DNA of 64,000 nt, taken from assembly GCA_027577595.1 (NCBI GenBank), contig JANBRJ010000010.1:62001-126000 (forward strand). The letters run 5' to 3'. The DNA comes from Coemansia sp. RSA 487. Taxonomy: Eukaryota; Kickxellomycota; Kickxellomycetes; Kickxellales; Kickxellaceae. Shown piece by piece: positions 54,972-64,000 of this stretch; positions within the stretch are counted from its first letter, which is position 1, and each line of letters starts with the position of its first letter. The position numbers were made by a program, and so were the translations under genes. The notes below the pieces were generated by a model, which had not been told where the DNA came from, did no database searches, and saw only the letters and a list, made by a program, of their open reading frames with translations.

Positions 54972-57286
54972 CGCTTCTCTGTATATATCTGCGTTTCTTG
55001 AGAGACACTGCTTCTGGCACTTTTTCCGCGCAAGAGGGATTTGTGTGTGTTTTGTACAAAAAATACAACAACAGCTATTGCTGCAAGGTAGAGCCAAGCG
55101 TTGCGTCTATGCCGTAAACAATACTTGTTGGAGATGCACGTTAGAGCGTATAAGCAAGAGACAACGAACGACGAGAATAATGTGGCTGCAAAGGTATAAT
55201 ATGGGTGCACGTTGTGTTACTGAACGATGGTAAAAGCACGATTTTGTAAGCCCGAGGATATGGTATGTCTGAGCTGCGACTGGCGATATACACCAAACCG
55301 TATAATGAAATGGATAGTTTTGTAGAATATTATGTGTATGAATATGAATAGGTTTCGTGGTTTAGCAGACTCGACTGCTTCGGTGTGCTGCAAGATGAAG
55401 GAGAATAAGAAGAAAAAGGCAGAAATATGGTGGAAAGAGGAGCAGACCAAAATGACAAGAAAGGTAGGGAAGGAAGAAAAGGTAAATAAAGTCCGCTGGG
55501 CCTTCTTCGCTCCCTGTTTTTGTTTGGCAGTTGTTTGAGTTGAGCCCGCAGTGGATTTCCCTCTCCTTGCCTCAGGGAATAGCGGCGGCTCTTTGCTTGC
55601 GTGTCTGGACGGCTTCTGCACGCTATGCGCTTGTCAGAAAGCTGGAAAACCTTGTGCTGCTCAGCAGGAAACAGAGCGAAGATCCTGTAGACTTTGAAAG
55701 AAAAAGAAAAATAGTGCTGCCTGCGTAACGCGTGCAAAGACACCAAGCAACAGTGCTTGTTTATTCCCCTCTTTGAGAGATGCAGTGGCCAGTGTTTTTC
55801 TTTCTGTATCTGACTAGAGCGTATTGCTTTCGTCAAACTGTCGTCCCCTCTTTCAGCGAGAGAAAAAGAAAGAGAAAATGAGCGCTGAGGGAGCTATTCA
55901 ACAAATAAGCCAGCAACACAAGACGCGAACTGATAACAAAGACAACAAGGAGATGTGCTGGATATTAACGCTTTAACCAAGAGATGTAGTAAACAAGAGA
56001 GCGAGAAACCGAAAGTTAATAATACTCTAGCGAGTTGATTCCAGAAGAGAGAAGGAAAGAGAAGACTAAATGGAGTTTTAATTATTTGCGCACAGAGTAT
56101 GTCGCAGCAAATACCAAATTATAATACACAGCCATTTCTCTGCTACAGCAGCAACTGAGTGAAAACCCTGGCCTTGCTGTGCATTGGAGTTTGGTGTAGT
56201 GCGCCCAAGCTCTCGAGTATCTGTGATTGGCTGCACACCACTAATAAACACGGTCCACACTGTTTATTCAGAAAAGCCCTTGATTGCACGCAGTAGAAAA
56301 AAAGTAAACAGCGACATCAAGAACATCTCAACATTTTTTCAAGTGTTACTTCTAACATCTACCAAAAAGAAGGGACCAAATACACTTCCTCCTCTCAGCG
56401 TGGCCTCCCTTCTCCTCAATGCCAGCAGCTCTCGCTCTTCATTCTACTGCAGCTTTCCTGCTCGGTGAATCAGATGTGCCAGACTGGGCGGATCAGCCGA
56501 TTAAGGAATCGCACATATGCCGATTGATTGTCTGCCATGCTAATTTACTACTGACCATATGCGCACAGGGCAGTCTAGTAGTGTTGTTGACAGCCTTGGC
56601 CATCCATTCATCTACTCTAGCTATTTACACGGTGTTGATATATTACAATCCAGCCGAGGAATGGCTTGTAAATGCTAAACAATAGCAACTTGCATGTACA
56701 AGTGGTGAATGAGTGATATATCTGCAACAGCGAATATATTCAAAATTGATATCACTCGCTTTTGTGGTGGTTGTAAATTACTACGATTTTTCTCTCAAGA
56801 AAATCGTGATAAAGCAAATGACCAGAAGCGTACGATTCTCTTTTACTTTTATTATTATATTTTTCACATTTTGCTGCGGCACTAGAGCTTTTTGCATTCT
56901 TATTCAACTCAAAAGTGGTGTTTTGGTTGTATTTTTCTCGCGGTGTTGCCACTTTTTTTATATTGCGGCAAAGAAAAATATGTGCTGCAATTTTCTGTCT
57001 CGGAATTGCTAGGTTGGATGCCATACAACAAGCTACCAGGCAGACCTTGCCGTATATATAGCAAATGTTTTCGCCGTATTTCTTTTCGCTTCCTGCTCCA
57101 TAGCTTTTCTTTATCGCATGAATTTCTTTCGATATCTACATAGTAGCTTCTTTTTCCAAATACCATCACCACATCTCGCTCCGTGTGTCCACAAAAGAGT
57201 ATAGCCGGAACCAACTCGTGCGTTTTCTCTTTTGTTTCAGTTTTTATACCCTTTTATCTTAACCAAGGCTATTTCTTTTTTCTCCA
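54972..57286. other. Intergenic, 2.3 kb divergent region
   Basis: Between the giant gene (leftward) and the ABCF gene (rightward). It contains AT-rich sequence and several short frames, the longest ATG frame being 56419-56685 with no recognised family. Pyrimidine-rich leader sequence precedes 57287. No RNA gene or repeat is evident. Confidence 0.5.
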
Positions 57287-59677
57287 ATGATTAACATTAA
57301 GGTTTTTCTTGAGGCGGCTCCCGTCGCTGTGCGGGATGCCCTCGACCAGGATACGGTTGATTATCTCAACGGCCTGATCGAGGAGGACCCCAATCCAGCA
57401 ACCCTACGCGATGCTGCCGAGCCATTCCTTGTCGATGCAGGGATGAGTGACGCTGATATTGACGCCATATTTACCAAGCTTTCTATTCAGGACGATGACG
57501 ACGACCCCGCTGGAGGTGCAAAGGGCAAGGCAAGCAACGTTCAAGTCAAGCCCGTGTTGCTGCCTCAGGCAGCGGCTTCCAAACCGACTGACCCTCCTCC
57601 ATCGGCAAGCACTTTTATTCCAGCCCAAGCGCCCAAGGCCTCTGGCCCAGGTAGCCAGCCAGAGGCAAAAAAGAAGCCGGCGGGAACCAAGCAGCCATCG
57701 GCTTCTACTTCAGCTTCAGCTACCATGAGGCGCCCGGTCGTTCAAGCTTTTTCCCAGCAATCGCGATTCCATACGGAGACACTCGTCACCATGTCCAAGG
57801 AGATCGACCTGAAGGGCGTCAACGTAATTGTTGACAGCCGCGAGCTCATTGTCGATGCCCGCCTGTGGCTGAAGACCGGGTACCACTACGGAATGATCGG
57901 TCGCAACGGCACTGGAAAGTCGACACTGCTATCTGTCATCGGCGACGGCTCGCTTGTTGGCTTCCCCGAGAATATCCGCACGCTGTATATCCAGCAGCTG
58001 GACATTCTGGATGTTGACACCACCGTCATCGACTCTGTTCTTGCTGCCGACGAGCAGCGCGAAAAACGTATAACTGACGTTCGATCCATCGAGGCGGCCA
58101 TAAAGTCGCCTGACGCGCTCCACGAGGCGCTCGAAAAGTATATCTCGCGGCTTGTCAGCGAGAAGCTCGCGACGGCTCAAAAAACCGCGACGCTTCGCAG
58201 CGGCAAACGCGGAAGGATAGCCCGCGAGGCAGCGCTGAAGATGGAAAAGACCATTGTTTCGGACATCCGAACAGAGCTTTACCACGGCGGCAAGACGGAT
58301 GGAGACGTAGCATCCAGCGTGCTTGACACCTTGTATTCAGAGCTTGACCAGATAGATGCCCATTCTGCTGAGGCAAGAGCCCGAACCATCCTGGACGGTC
58401 TCGACATTTCGGAAGAGCAGCAGAATGGCCCAGTCAGCGCGCTGTCTGGCGGCTGGCGCATGCGCGTTGCGCTGGCAAAGGCGATGTTTGTCGAGCCCGA
58501 TATCCTTCTGCTCGACGAGTGCACCAACCATCTTGACCTTGCAGCCATCGCGTGGCTGCAAAACTACCTTGTTTCCCTCGAAGACATCACCATTGTATGT
58601 GTGTCGCACGACCACGATTTTCTGAATGCCATCTCGCAAGAAATCATCCGCTTGAAGGACGGGCAGCTCACGTACCACCCCGGAAACTACGATGAGTACG
58701 AACAGACAGAGGACGAGTTTCGGAAAAAGAAAGAGCGCCAGTTTGCCGCGCTCGAGCGCCGCAGAGAACATGTCAAAAAGTCTATTGAAAACTTTACGAA
58801 GCATGCGCGCGCTACAAACGACTCCAAGGTGCTAAACCAGGCAGCGTCGCGCAAGAAGAAGCTGGACCGTCTTGCGGGCCTGGATAAAACGGAGGACGGC
58901 AAGCGCTTCAAGGTCTCGTACTGGGCTGGATTCCACGACACGCTTCGTCCAGAACTCAAGCTTGAACGCGCCGAAAAAGGCGTCGACTTTAGTCTGCCGC
59001 AGCCAGAAACGCTGCGCAACTCTGGCCCACTGGTTATGCTTGATGGCGTCAGCTTTGGATACAGCGGCCAGCCCAATCTTACTCTCAAGGACATTGACCT
59101 GAGTATCATGATGGGCGACCACATTTCGATTATCGGCCTCAACGGCTGCGGAAAGTCAACGCTGATAAACATCATCCAGGGCAACCTGGTGCCAACCAAA
59201 GGCAACGTCGAGCGACACGCGCGCTTGCGCATCGGCTACTACACTCAACATTTCGTCGATGAGCTCTCCACCGAAAGCCTTTCGGGGCTCAAGGTCCTGT
59301 TGAACGCCAACGACGGCGTGAAGGAGAGCGAGGCGCGCAAGTGGCTGGGGTCATTTGAGCTCAGCGGCGACCTGGCTACACGGCCGGTCCATACACTCAG
59401 TGGTGGCCAGCGAGCCCGCATGGCAATGGCGCTCATGCTCTTCTCAAACCCGCACCTACTCTTGCTCGACGAGGTGACAAACCATCTCGACATGTACGCG
59501 GTTCAGGGCCTGATCACAGCCATCAACGAATACGAAGGCACTGTGATCCTTGTCTCGCACGACCGGCACTTTTTGCGCGAAACTGCTGACTATAGCTACC
59601 TCTTGCAGGACGGCAGGTTCACGCAGCTAGACGGCGGCGTTGACGAATACGTCGAGTCTATTGGTATGGACTTTTGA
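57287..59677 (+). CDS. GCN20: ABCF-type ATPase, Gcn20/ABCF3-like
   Basis: 796 residues without membrane segments. The N-terminal 90 residues form a helical ABCF3-like domain (DYLNGLIEEDPNPATLRDAA), followed by a Pro/Ala/Ser linker. Nucleotide-binding domain 1 has Walker A GRNGTGKST (about 204-212), signature LSGGWRMR and Walker B DILLLDECTNHLD. A charged linker follows (about 470-540). Domain 2 has GLNGCGKST (about 616-624), LSGGQRAR and LLLLDEVTNHLD. This order is that of Gcn20/ABCF3, which works with Gcn1 on ribosomes to activate Gcn2 under amino-acid starvation. The length is slightly above yeast Gcn20 (752). Confidence 0.94.
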   Translation: MINIKVFLEAAPVAVRDALDQDTVDYLNGLIEEDPNPATLRDAAEPFLVDAGMSDADIDAIFTKLSIQDDDDDPAGGAKGKASNVQVKPVLLPQAAASKPTDPPPSASTFIPAQAPKASGPGSQPEAKKKPAGTKQPSASTSASATMRRPVVQAFSQQSRFHTETLVTMSKEIDLKGVNVIVDSRELIVDARLWLKTGYHYGMIGRNGTGKSTLLSVIGDGSLVGFPENIRTLYIQQLDILDVDTTVIDSVLAADEQREKRITDVRSIEAAIKSPDALHEALEKYISRLVSEKLATAQKTATLRSGKRGRIAREAALKMEKTIVSDIRTELYHGGKTDGDVASSVLDTLYSELDQIDAHSAEARARTILDGLDISEEQQNGPVSALSGGWRMRVALAKAMFVEPDILLLDECTNHLDLAAIAWLQNYLVSLEDITIVCVSHDHDFLNAISQEIIRLKDGQLTYHPGNYDEYEQTEDEFRKKKERQFAALERRREHVKKSIENFTKHARATNDSKVLNQAASRKKKLDRLAGLDKTEDGKRFKVSYWAGFHDTLRPELKLERAEKGVDFSLPQPETLRNSGPLVMLDGVSFGYSGQPNLTLKDIDLSIMMGDHISIIGLNGCGKSTLINIIQGNLVPTKGNVERHARLRIGYYTQHFVDELSTESLSGLKVLLNANDGVKESEARKWLGSFELSGDLATRPVHTLSGGQRARMAMALMLFSNPHLLLLDEVTNHLDMYAVQGLITAINEYEGTVILVSHDRHFLRETADYSYLLQDGRFTQLDGGVDEYVESIGMDF

Positions 59678-60144
59678 TCTGCGATCCTTGTAAAAAACGG
59701 CCCAGCTCAACAGTATATGTGCATTTGGCTGCCAAACTGGCATGTATTTAATTTTCTAATTATATTTAATAAATCCTGATCAAGGTACCAAACACCCGAA
59801 AGCTCCAATTCCCTAAAGTTTTATCACGTGGATGAAATGTATTTTTTGATCACCAAACACAATTTTCAGGCATCCGATGCCTGATCATATTTAAAAATAT
59901 TAAAATCACCATCCCCATGTTCGTATTTTTCCCTCAGGAAAAAAACAATGCAAAACCTACTGTGATTAAGAGCTTGGAAAATGGAAAAAAAATATTTCTC
60001 ATGCTCAAGCAAGAACAAAGCAACGAAATTGGCAGCAAAAGCAATGGGAATCCTTCTTTCTCTTCAATCAGTCGCCTTTTTCGCCTTATAAAAGTTCGCT
60101 AATTTAAGCAAAACACTTTCGGTTCGAAACACAAAAACTCTAAA
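59678..60144. other. Intergenic, 467 nt
   Basis: The Gcn20 3' flank and the RPS29 promoter. It is AT-rich, with no other gene. A TATA box lies at 60087. Confidence 0.5.
60087..60094 (+). promoter_or_regulatory. TATA box of RPS29
   Basis: TATAAAAG lies 58 nt before the ATG at 60145, so any leader must be short. Confidence 0.5.
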
Positions 60145-60862
60145 ATGGCCCACTCCAACATCTGGTTCTCTCACCCCCGTCGCTACGGTAAGGGTAGCCG
60201 CGCCTGCCGCATCTGCGTCCACCGTGCCGGTCTGATCCGCAAGTACGGTCTGGACCTCTGCCGCCAGTGCTTCCGCGAGAACGCCAATGCTATTGGCTTT
60301 GAGAAGGTAGACCAAAATTCATATTCTCCTCATTTGAGGAACAAATCGACCAAATTGCTTGGAACATTTTGCTTGGTCGAGCAAGCGAGGAAATCCTTCT
60401 TTTCCGAACAGGAAACAAGGCTCGCTTGTAACTTTAAAGTTCCTATCGGGGGAAAGGAGCTGTTCACACGTCTTTGATCTTGTTGAAGCCATTTGCGCGT
60501 ATTGCCACAAGTCTATGTTGTTATCTGTTGCAGTCACTGAGGTGAGAGAGGGCGTCCCTTGGTGCAAAGAATTATCTGTTTGAATAGCAGATATCTGCTG
60601 CCAGATCAATAGAGACTATGTGTGGTGCCACATACCGTGCCTCTAGCTTTTACTGCAAAGCAGTGTACAGCATATTCTCTCTCCCCGATACCATCCTTGC
60701 TATTGCGAGAAAGAGAGGACAGCGCAACCTCTTCTTCTTTCTCGCAACAATGTCAACATTTTGCATGTTCTTTTTTTGATGCACTGCTAGCTTTAGAGCG
60801 CTGTGAATACTGATTGTGTCCTGTAACTCGTTTGTCTATGCTTTCCCATGTAGACCCGCTAA
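60145..60862 (+). CDS. RPS29: 40S ribosomal protein S29 (uS14)
   Basis: Exon 1 (60145-60306) encodes 54 residues starting [20 protein letters not shown]. It carries the zinc-binding Cys pairs (CRIC and CRQC) and the conserved [17 protein letters not shown], ending GFEK. The donor is GAGAAG|GTAGAC. The frame would otherwise run on as non-family sequence, so a short last exon is needed. CATGTAG|ACCCGCTAA at 60854-60862 adds Thr-Arg-stop, for exactly 56 residues, the usual length. The usual fungal C-terminus is similar (GFNKYR, GFTKHR). This acceptor is the best candidate by eye but is not proven. The 547-nt intron is large and rich in inverted repeats. Confidence 0.88.
60327..60441 (+). ncRNA. 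Structured segment in the RPS29 intron (candidate intronic RNA)
   Basis: Consecutive inverted repeats follow the donor: TCCTC/GAGGA (60327-60340), CGACCAA/TTGGTCG (60347-60379), and CAAGCGAG...CTCGCTTG (60382-60428). The last contains inner pairs CCTT/AAGG and TTTCC/GGAAA around a GAACA loop. A palindrome AACTTTAAAGTT follows at 60430-60441. Ribosomal-protein introns often host snoRNAs or autoregulatory folds. No clear C/D boxes or H/ACA ends were found, so the class is unknown. Confidence 0.35.
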
Positions 60863-61273
60863 AGCCCCTTCTTGTTGGAAAAGGGAAGAGATCGTTACGC
60901 TGCTTTATTTCTTTCCCGCTCTCTGTCTTATTTGGCAGAGCGGTCAGGCGTTGTTACCTCTGTTGTGCATGGAGCCTGGAGGCAGGCATAGCGTTCTTTT
61001 TATGGATTCGGCTGAAGGTTTATTGTTTTACCACATGCCGGCTCTGTCCTATCTTTCCAGATGCTTTGCAGTTTCTTTCTAATATAAACAACCAAAAACA
61101 CAACCTTTAGCAATTAAAGAGAGGCATCAGTTAAACGTTCACTTGTTTGTCTTATTGCTGAACATTGGATATTGGATATTGGATATTTTGTTATGTACTT
61201 GAAGGAAAAAGGATAGACTGAAAAGGAGGAGAAAGGGATAAGTAATATACATGACGAGTGAAAGAGAGAATAT
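60863..61273. other. Intergenic, 411 nt
   Basis: The space between the RPS29 and CHAP gene 3' ends. TTGGATA is repeated three times in tandem near 61168. No gene is seen, unless the last RPS29 exon lies here instead. Confidence 0.45.
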
Positions 61274-61990
61274 TTACACCTTGAGATGAATATAGTTGAA
61301 TGTGCTCGCTGGAACAGTGCGGGTGCCGTACTTGTTCTTGGTCCAGTTGTACTCCTCGATGGTGACCTGGCTTCCCGAAACCTTTGCAACCCAAGCGACA
61401 TGGCCAGCAGAACCAGCATTGCTCTGAGCGACACATCCGGCTACAGGCTTGCTGTTGACTGGGACGCCAGTCTTGCGCGCTGCCTCGTCCCAGGTGTTGG
61501 CATTGCCCCAGTTGGGTCCCTTGTAGTGGTTGTGGAACTTGATTCCCAGGCGCGAGTTGATGCGCCACGCGACGAAGCTGGTGCACTGGCACTTGAAGTA
61601 GCGCCACGGATCAACGCCGCCGCACTGCCCAGGGTACGGGTAGTCATCCTTGATCGGGCCTGGTACCTTGCCGCCGCCGTTGTTGCCGCCACCAGTGCTG
61701 CCGCCACTGCACTTCTGAGTGACATAGCCGGTGGATCCGGTCTTAAGGTAGTAGTCCGATACGTAGCAGCCGGCAGTGGTCTTGTCCCACAGCGTGTTGC
61801 CCTTGATGTTGGTGCCGGATGTCTGGCAGCTCAGGCTGATGTTGTCCTTGGCCGTGTATGTGCGCACAACTTTGCCACTGGTGCTCGGCGTCGACCGGCA
61901 GTTGACCGTCGTGGCCTTGTAGATGTTGTATCCTTCGGTGACCGAGGCGAGCCCGACGATGCAAAGAGCGACAAGAGAGTAGAGCTTCAT
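61274..61990 (-). CDS. Secreted SH3b-CHAP peptidoglycan hydrolase
   Basis: 238 residues. The signal peptide is at about 1-20 (MKLYSLVALCIVGLASVTEG). A bacterial-type SH3b module lies at about 22-95 (NCRSTPSTSGKVVRTYTAK; GCYVSDYYLKTGSTGYV), then a Gly/Ser/Asn linker and a CHAP domain at about 112-238. Catalytic Cys136 is in CQCTSFVAWR and His197 in GHVAWVAKV, with the polar partner in IEEYNW. The WGNANTWDEAA motif is that of staphylococcal and streptococcal CHAP amidases or endopeptidases. It would cut bacterial peptidoglycan, acting outside the cell. CHAP is rare in fungi, so an origin by transfer from bacteria is inferred. It is divergent from the GH24 gene, with which it shares its SH3b module. 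Confidence 0.92.
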   Translation of the reverse strand: MKLYSLVALCIVGLASVTEGYNIYKATTVNCRSTPSTSGKVVRTYTAKDNISLSCQTSGTNIKGNTLWDKTTAGCYVSDYYLKTGSTGYVTQKCSGGSTGGGNNGGGKVPGPIKDDYPYPGQCGGVDPWRYFKCQCTSFVAWRINSRLGIKFHNHYKGPNWGNANTWDEAARKTGVPVNSKPVAGCVAQSNAGSAGHVAWVAKVSGSQVTIEEYNWTKNKYGTRTVPASTFNYIHLKV

Positions 61991-62140
61991 TGTTTGCGAT
62001 AGATGGAGATGTTGCTATTGTTGTTGCTGTTGTTGTTGTGCGATTGCCGCAGAATCGTTGGCAGAGTAGATATTGTGCTGTGTGTGAATGTTGTGGATGA
62101 TATGGAAAAATGCTATTCGAATACGCCAGATATCTTGTCA

Positions 62141-62148
62141 TTTATATA
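62141..62148 (-). promoter_or_regulatory. TATA box of the SH3b-CHAP gene
   Basis: TATATAAA on the minus strand, 151 nt upstream of the ATG at 61990. Confidence 0.5.
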
Positions 62149-63038
62149 CGCACCAGATACACCACATGTCTTTAAGTTTTTTTTTATTTAATTACACAGC
62201 TGTACTTTTTGCTTATACCACACACTAATAGCGCATATTTGGCACATTAGCGATTGTGTTCAAGCGTCTAGGGTTGTCAAGCAAAATTCCATATATAGGC
62301 AGTCTTATACTCGATATGCATAACGAAGTGATTGTTGTGACAACCTTTCTGGTGTTACTTATTCCACAAGTCTGCTTCCAGGCATTCGCTAATCAACTAA
62401 GTAGGTTGTCTTCTGGAAGATATGTGGTTAGATGCGCGGTTTGAAAATTGCTGGGATATATGTGCTCTGTCTGGTATTTTTAGAAATGCATAGCAATAAA
62501 TAAAACACCAATGCCTTTTTACAGGCGATGATCATCAATACACATGCAGGTGAATGCAATATCTACAGCCATCTATTTTTAAAAAGTGCGTTTAAATGTT
62601 TGGATTTAACCAGGCTTGATTTTCTTGATTGGTGGAGCATGCACACTTTCTACTGGCATGAAACTAAAACGCTGCTCTAAAAATAGACCGTTTTTACATG
62701 GAGATTTATGAAGAACAATGTCTAACTGCTTTATTTTTAGCAAAGGATGCTACGTAACGACATGAGATATCCACGCATTTGGTGCCCAGTATTCATAGAC
62801 CGTCGCTAAATATAGACATGCTATACACACGAGCATATTTAGGCTCTATCTAGAACAGCATACACACGTTTCTCAACGAAAAAGAGATAACCAAAACACT
62901 GCGCTGGATAGATAGAATAAACAGCTATTCTATTCAGGCATCCTTCCTGCATCGTATACGGAGGGTTGTCAATATACTTTGTCATTTGCAAATGGAATGC
63001 CACATATTCTGGAGACAAACAATTGCCCGAAAATCGGG

Positions 63039-63046
63039 TATAAAAG
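63039..63046 (+). promoter_or_regulatory. TATA box of the SH3b-GH24 gene
   Basis: TATAAAAG, 166 nt upstream of the ATG at 63205. Confidence 0.5.
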
Positions 63047-63204
63047 AAACCGATTGCGCCCTGCAATTCAATCATTCAAACACACATCTTATCAACGATA
63101 CCAGCAACAGAAACAGAAACAGCATCAGCTTTACCAGCAACGACTCTGCAACTACACACCTCTCCTGCAATTTACTACAACTCATTAGCTATCCAATTCC
63201 AACA

Positions 63205-64000
63205 ATGAAGATCGCCGCCGTTACCGCAACCGCAGCCTTTGTCCTGGGCTCTTTTGCTCCTGCCAATGGCTACGCCATCACAGGCGACGTCGTCAATTGC
63301 CGCTCAGGCCCCGGCACAAGCTACAGCGTTAAAACGACATACAAGAAGGGCCAGAACGTCTCGGTCTCCTGCCAAACGGCTGGCACCAGCGTCAATGGCA
63401 ACTCCATTTGGGACAAGACTGCCGACGGCTGCTACGTGTCCGACTACTATGTGTCCACAGGCAGCAGCGGCTATGTGACCACAAAGTGCAGCACCGGAGG
63501 CAGCACCGGAGGCGGCAGCAGCAGCTACTGCCCAAACATCAACAGCGCCGGCATCGATATGGTTGCGCAGTTTGAGGGCTTTGTGGCTAGCCCCTCGCCC
63601 GATCCTATTGGCCTCCCAACCGTCGGCTACGGCCATCTGTGCAAGCAAAAGAACTGCGCCGAGGTCAAGTATAAATTCCCGCTGACCACCACCACCGCCA
63701 AGCAGCTTCTCAACGACGACCTGCCTGTATACACAAAGTGCCTTGCCGGCTACCTCAACAGCAAGCCCAAGCTCAACGACAACCAGTGGGCGGCGCTGAC
63801 ATCCTGGGTGTTCAACGTCGGCTGCGGCAACGCAAAGACCTCGACGCTTGTCAAGCGCCTCAACAACGGCGAGAGCCCCAACACCGTCGCTGCGCAGGAG
63901 TTGCCCAAGTGGAGAATGGCCGGCGGCAAGGTTATGCAGGGGCTTGTCAACCGTCGCGCTGCCGAGGTCAAGCTTTTCAAGACCGCCTCCTCCAAGCAGG
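63205..64000 (+). CDS. Secreted SH3b-GH24 lysozyme (3' end beyond the window)
   Basis: 265 complete codons are visible and the gene continues past the window edge, so its stop is not seen. The signal peptide is at about 1-22 (MKIAAVTATAAFVLGSFAPA). The SH3b module at about 25-95 is a close relative of that in the CHAP protein (NCRSGPGTSYSVKTTYKKG; GCYVSDYYVSTGSSGYV). A Gly/Ser linker leads to a phage-type GH24 lysozyme domain from about 110. Candidate catalytic Glu124 is in AQFEGF and Asp133 and Thr139 precede VGYGH. The conserved NDNQWAALTSWVFNVGCGN and the late LVNRRAAEVKLF follow, so only a few residues are probably missing. It would cleave the MurNAc-GlcNAc bond of bacterial wall. A bacterial or phage source is inferred. 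Confidence 0.92.
   Translation, partial: MKIAAVTATAAFVLGSFAPANGYAITGDVVNCRSGPGTSYSVKTTYKKGQNVSVSCQTAGTSVNGNSIWDKTADGCYVSDYYVSTGSSGYVTTKCSTGGSTGGGSSSYCPNINSAGIDMVAQFEGFVASPSPDPIGLPTVGYGHLCKQKNCAEVKYKFPLTTTTAKQLLNDDLPVYTKCLAGYLNSKPKLNDNQWAALTSWVFNVGCGNAKTSTLVKRLNNGESPNTVAAQELPKWRMAGGKVMQGLVNRRAAEVKLFKTASSKQ

Larger units (their letters stand above)
61991..63204. promoter_or_regulatory. Shared divergent promoter region of the CHAP and GH24 genes
   Basis: These 1.2 kb separate two divergently transcribed secreted hydrolases. TATA-like boxes lie 151 nt before the CHAP ATG (TATATAAA on the minus strand, 62141-62148) and 166 nt before the GH24 ATG (TATAAAAG, 63039-63046). A TTG-repeat leader adjoins the CHAP gene. 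No other gene is recognised. Confidence 0.5.

Noticed and set aside
60770-60815. Possible C/D snoRNA (TGATGC ... CTGA) in the RPS29 intron
   Set aside because: The boxes are imperfect and only about 40 nt apart, with no terminal stem.

Overview
This is a 64 kb window of a fungal nuclear scaffold. The gene content is typically fungal: a GT15 alpha-mannosyltransferase, a Cet1-type (TTM) mRNA 5'-triphosphatase, End3, allantoicase, a Ufe1/syntaxin-18 SNARE, CK2 beta, an Nhp10/Nht1-like HMG subunit and a Bud4/anillin-like giant protein. Genes are mostly intron-poor, with a few short 5' exons. Intergenic spaces are long (0.4-4 kb) and many leaders are pyrimidine-rich. The two secreted bacterial-type wall hydrolases at the right end suggest an early-diverging fungus, perhaps Zoopagomycota/Kickxellomycotina; that placement is inference. 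No rRNA, convincing tRNA, CRISPR array or viral element was seen.

Layout. 0-12.8 kb: HAD phosphatase (+), RNF126-like RING E3 (-), Cdh1/fizzy-related APC/C activator (+), OTUD3-like deubiquitinase (+, five exons), membrane-anchored M28 peptidase (-), CK2 beta (-). 12.8-20.5 kb: a stretch with a duplicated coding-like motif, a GT15 mannosyltransferase (+), a 924-bp decayed Tc1/mariner element with matching terminal inverted repeats, End3 (-), and an imperfect 224-bp tandem repeat. 20.5-24.8 kb: S-adenosylhomocysteine hydrolase (+, broken only by a 10-N assembly gap), Cet1-like triphosphatase (-), Ufe1-like SNARE (+). 24.9-29 kb: a gene-poor stretch with one possible short secreted peptide gene. 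29-45 kb: an unrecognised nuclear-type protein (-), IBA57 (+), an INO80-type HMG protein (+, 9-nt first coding exon), long-chain acyl-CoA synthetase with a His-rich head (+), AP-3 beta (-), allantoicase (-). 45-55 kb: one 3114-residue protein joining ankyrin repeats to an anillin-like/PH C-terminus (-). 57-61 kb: ABCF3/Gcn20 (+) and RPS29 (+, three-codon last exon). 61-64 kb: a divergent pair, SH3b-CHAP (-) and SH3b-GH24 lysozyme (+, cut by the window end).

There is no operon-like organisation. Most genes are housekeeping and unrelated to their neighbours. The exception is the divergent hydrolase pair: both proteins are secreted, share a closely related N-terminal SH3b module and flank a common 1.2 kb promoter region, with a TATA-like box about 150-165 nt before each start. 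They look like a locally duplicated and domain-shuffled anti-bacterial pair. Splice sites given here were read by eye from GT/AG signals, reading phase and family alignment from memory, without transcripts.
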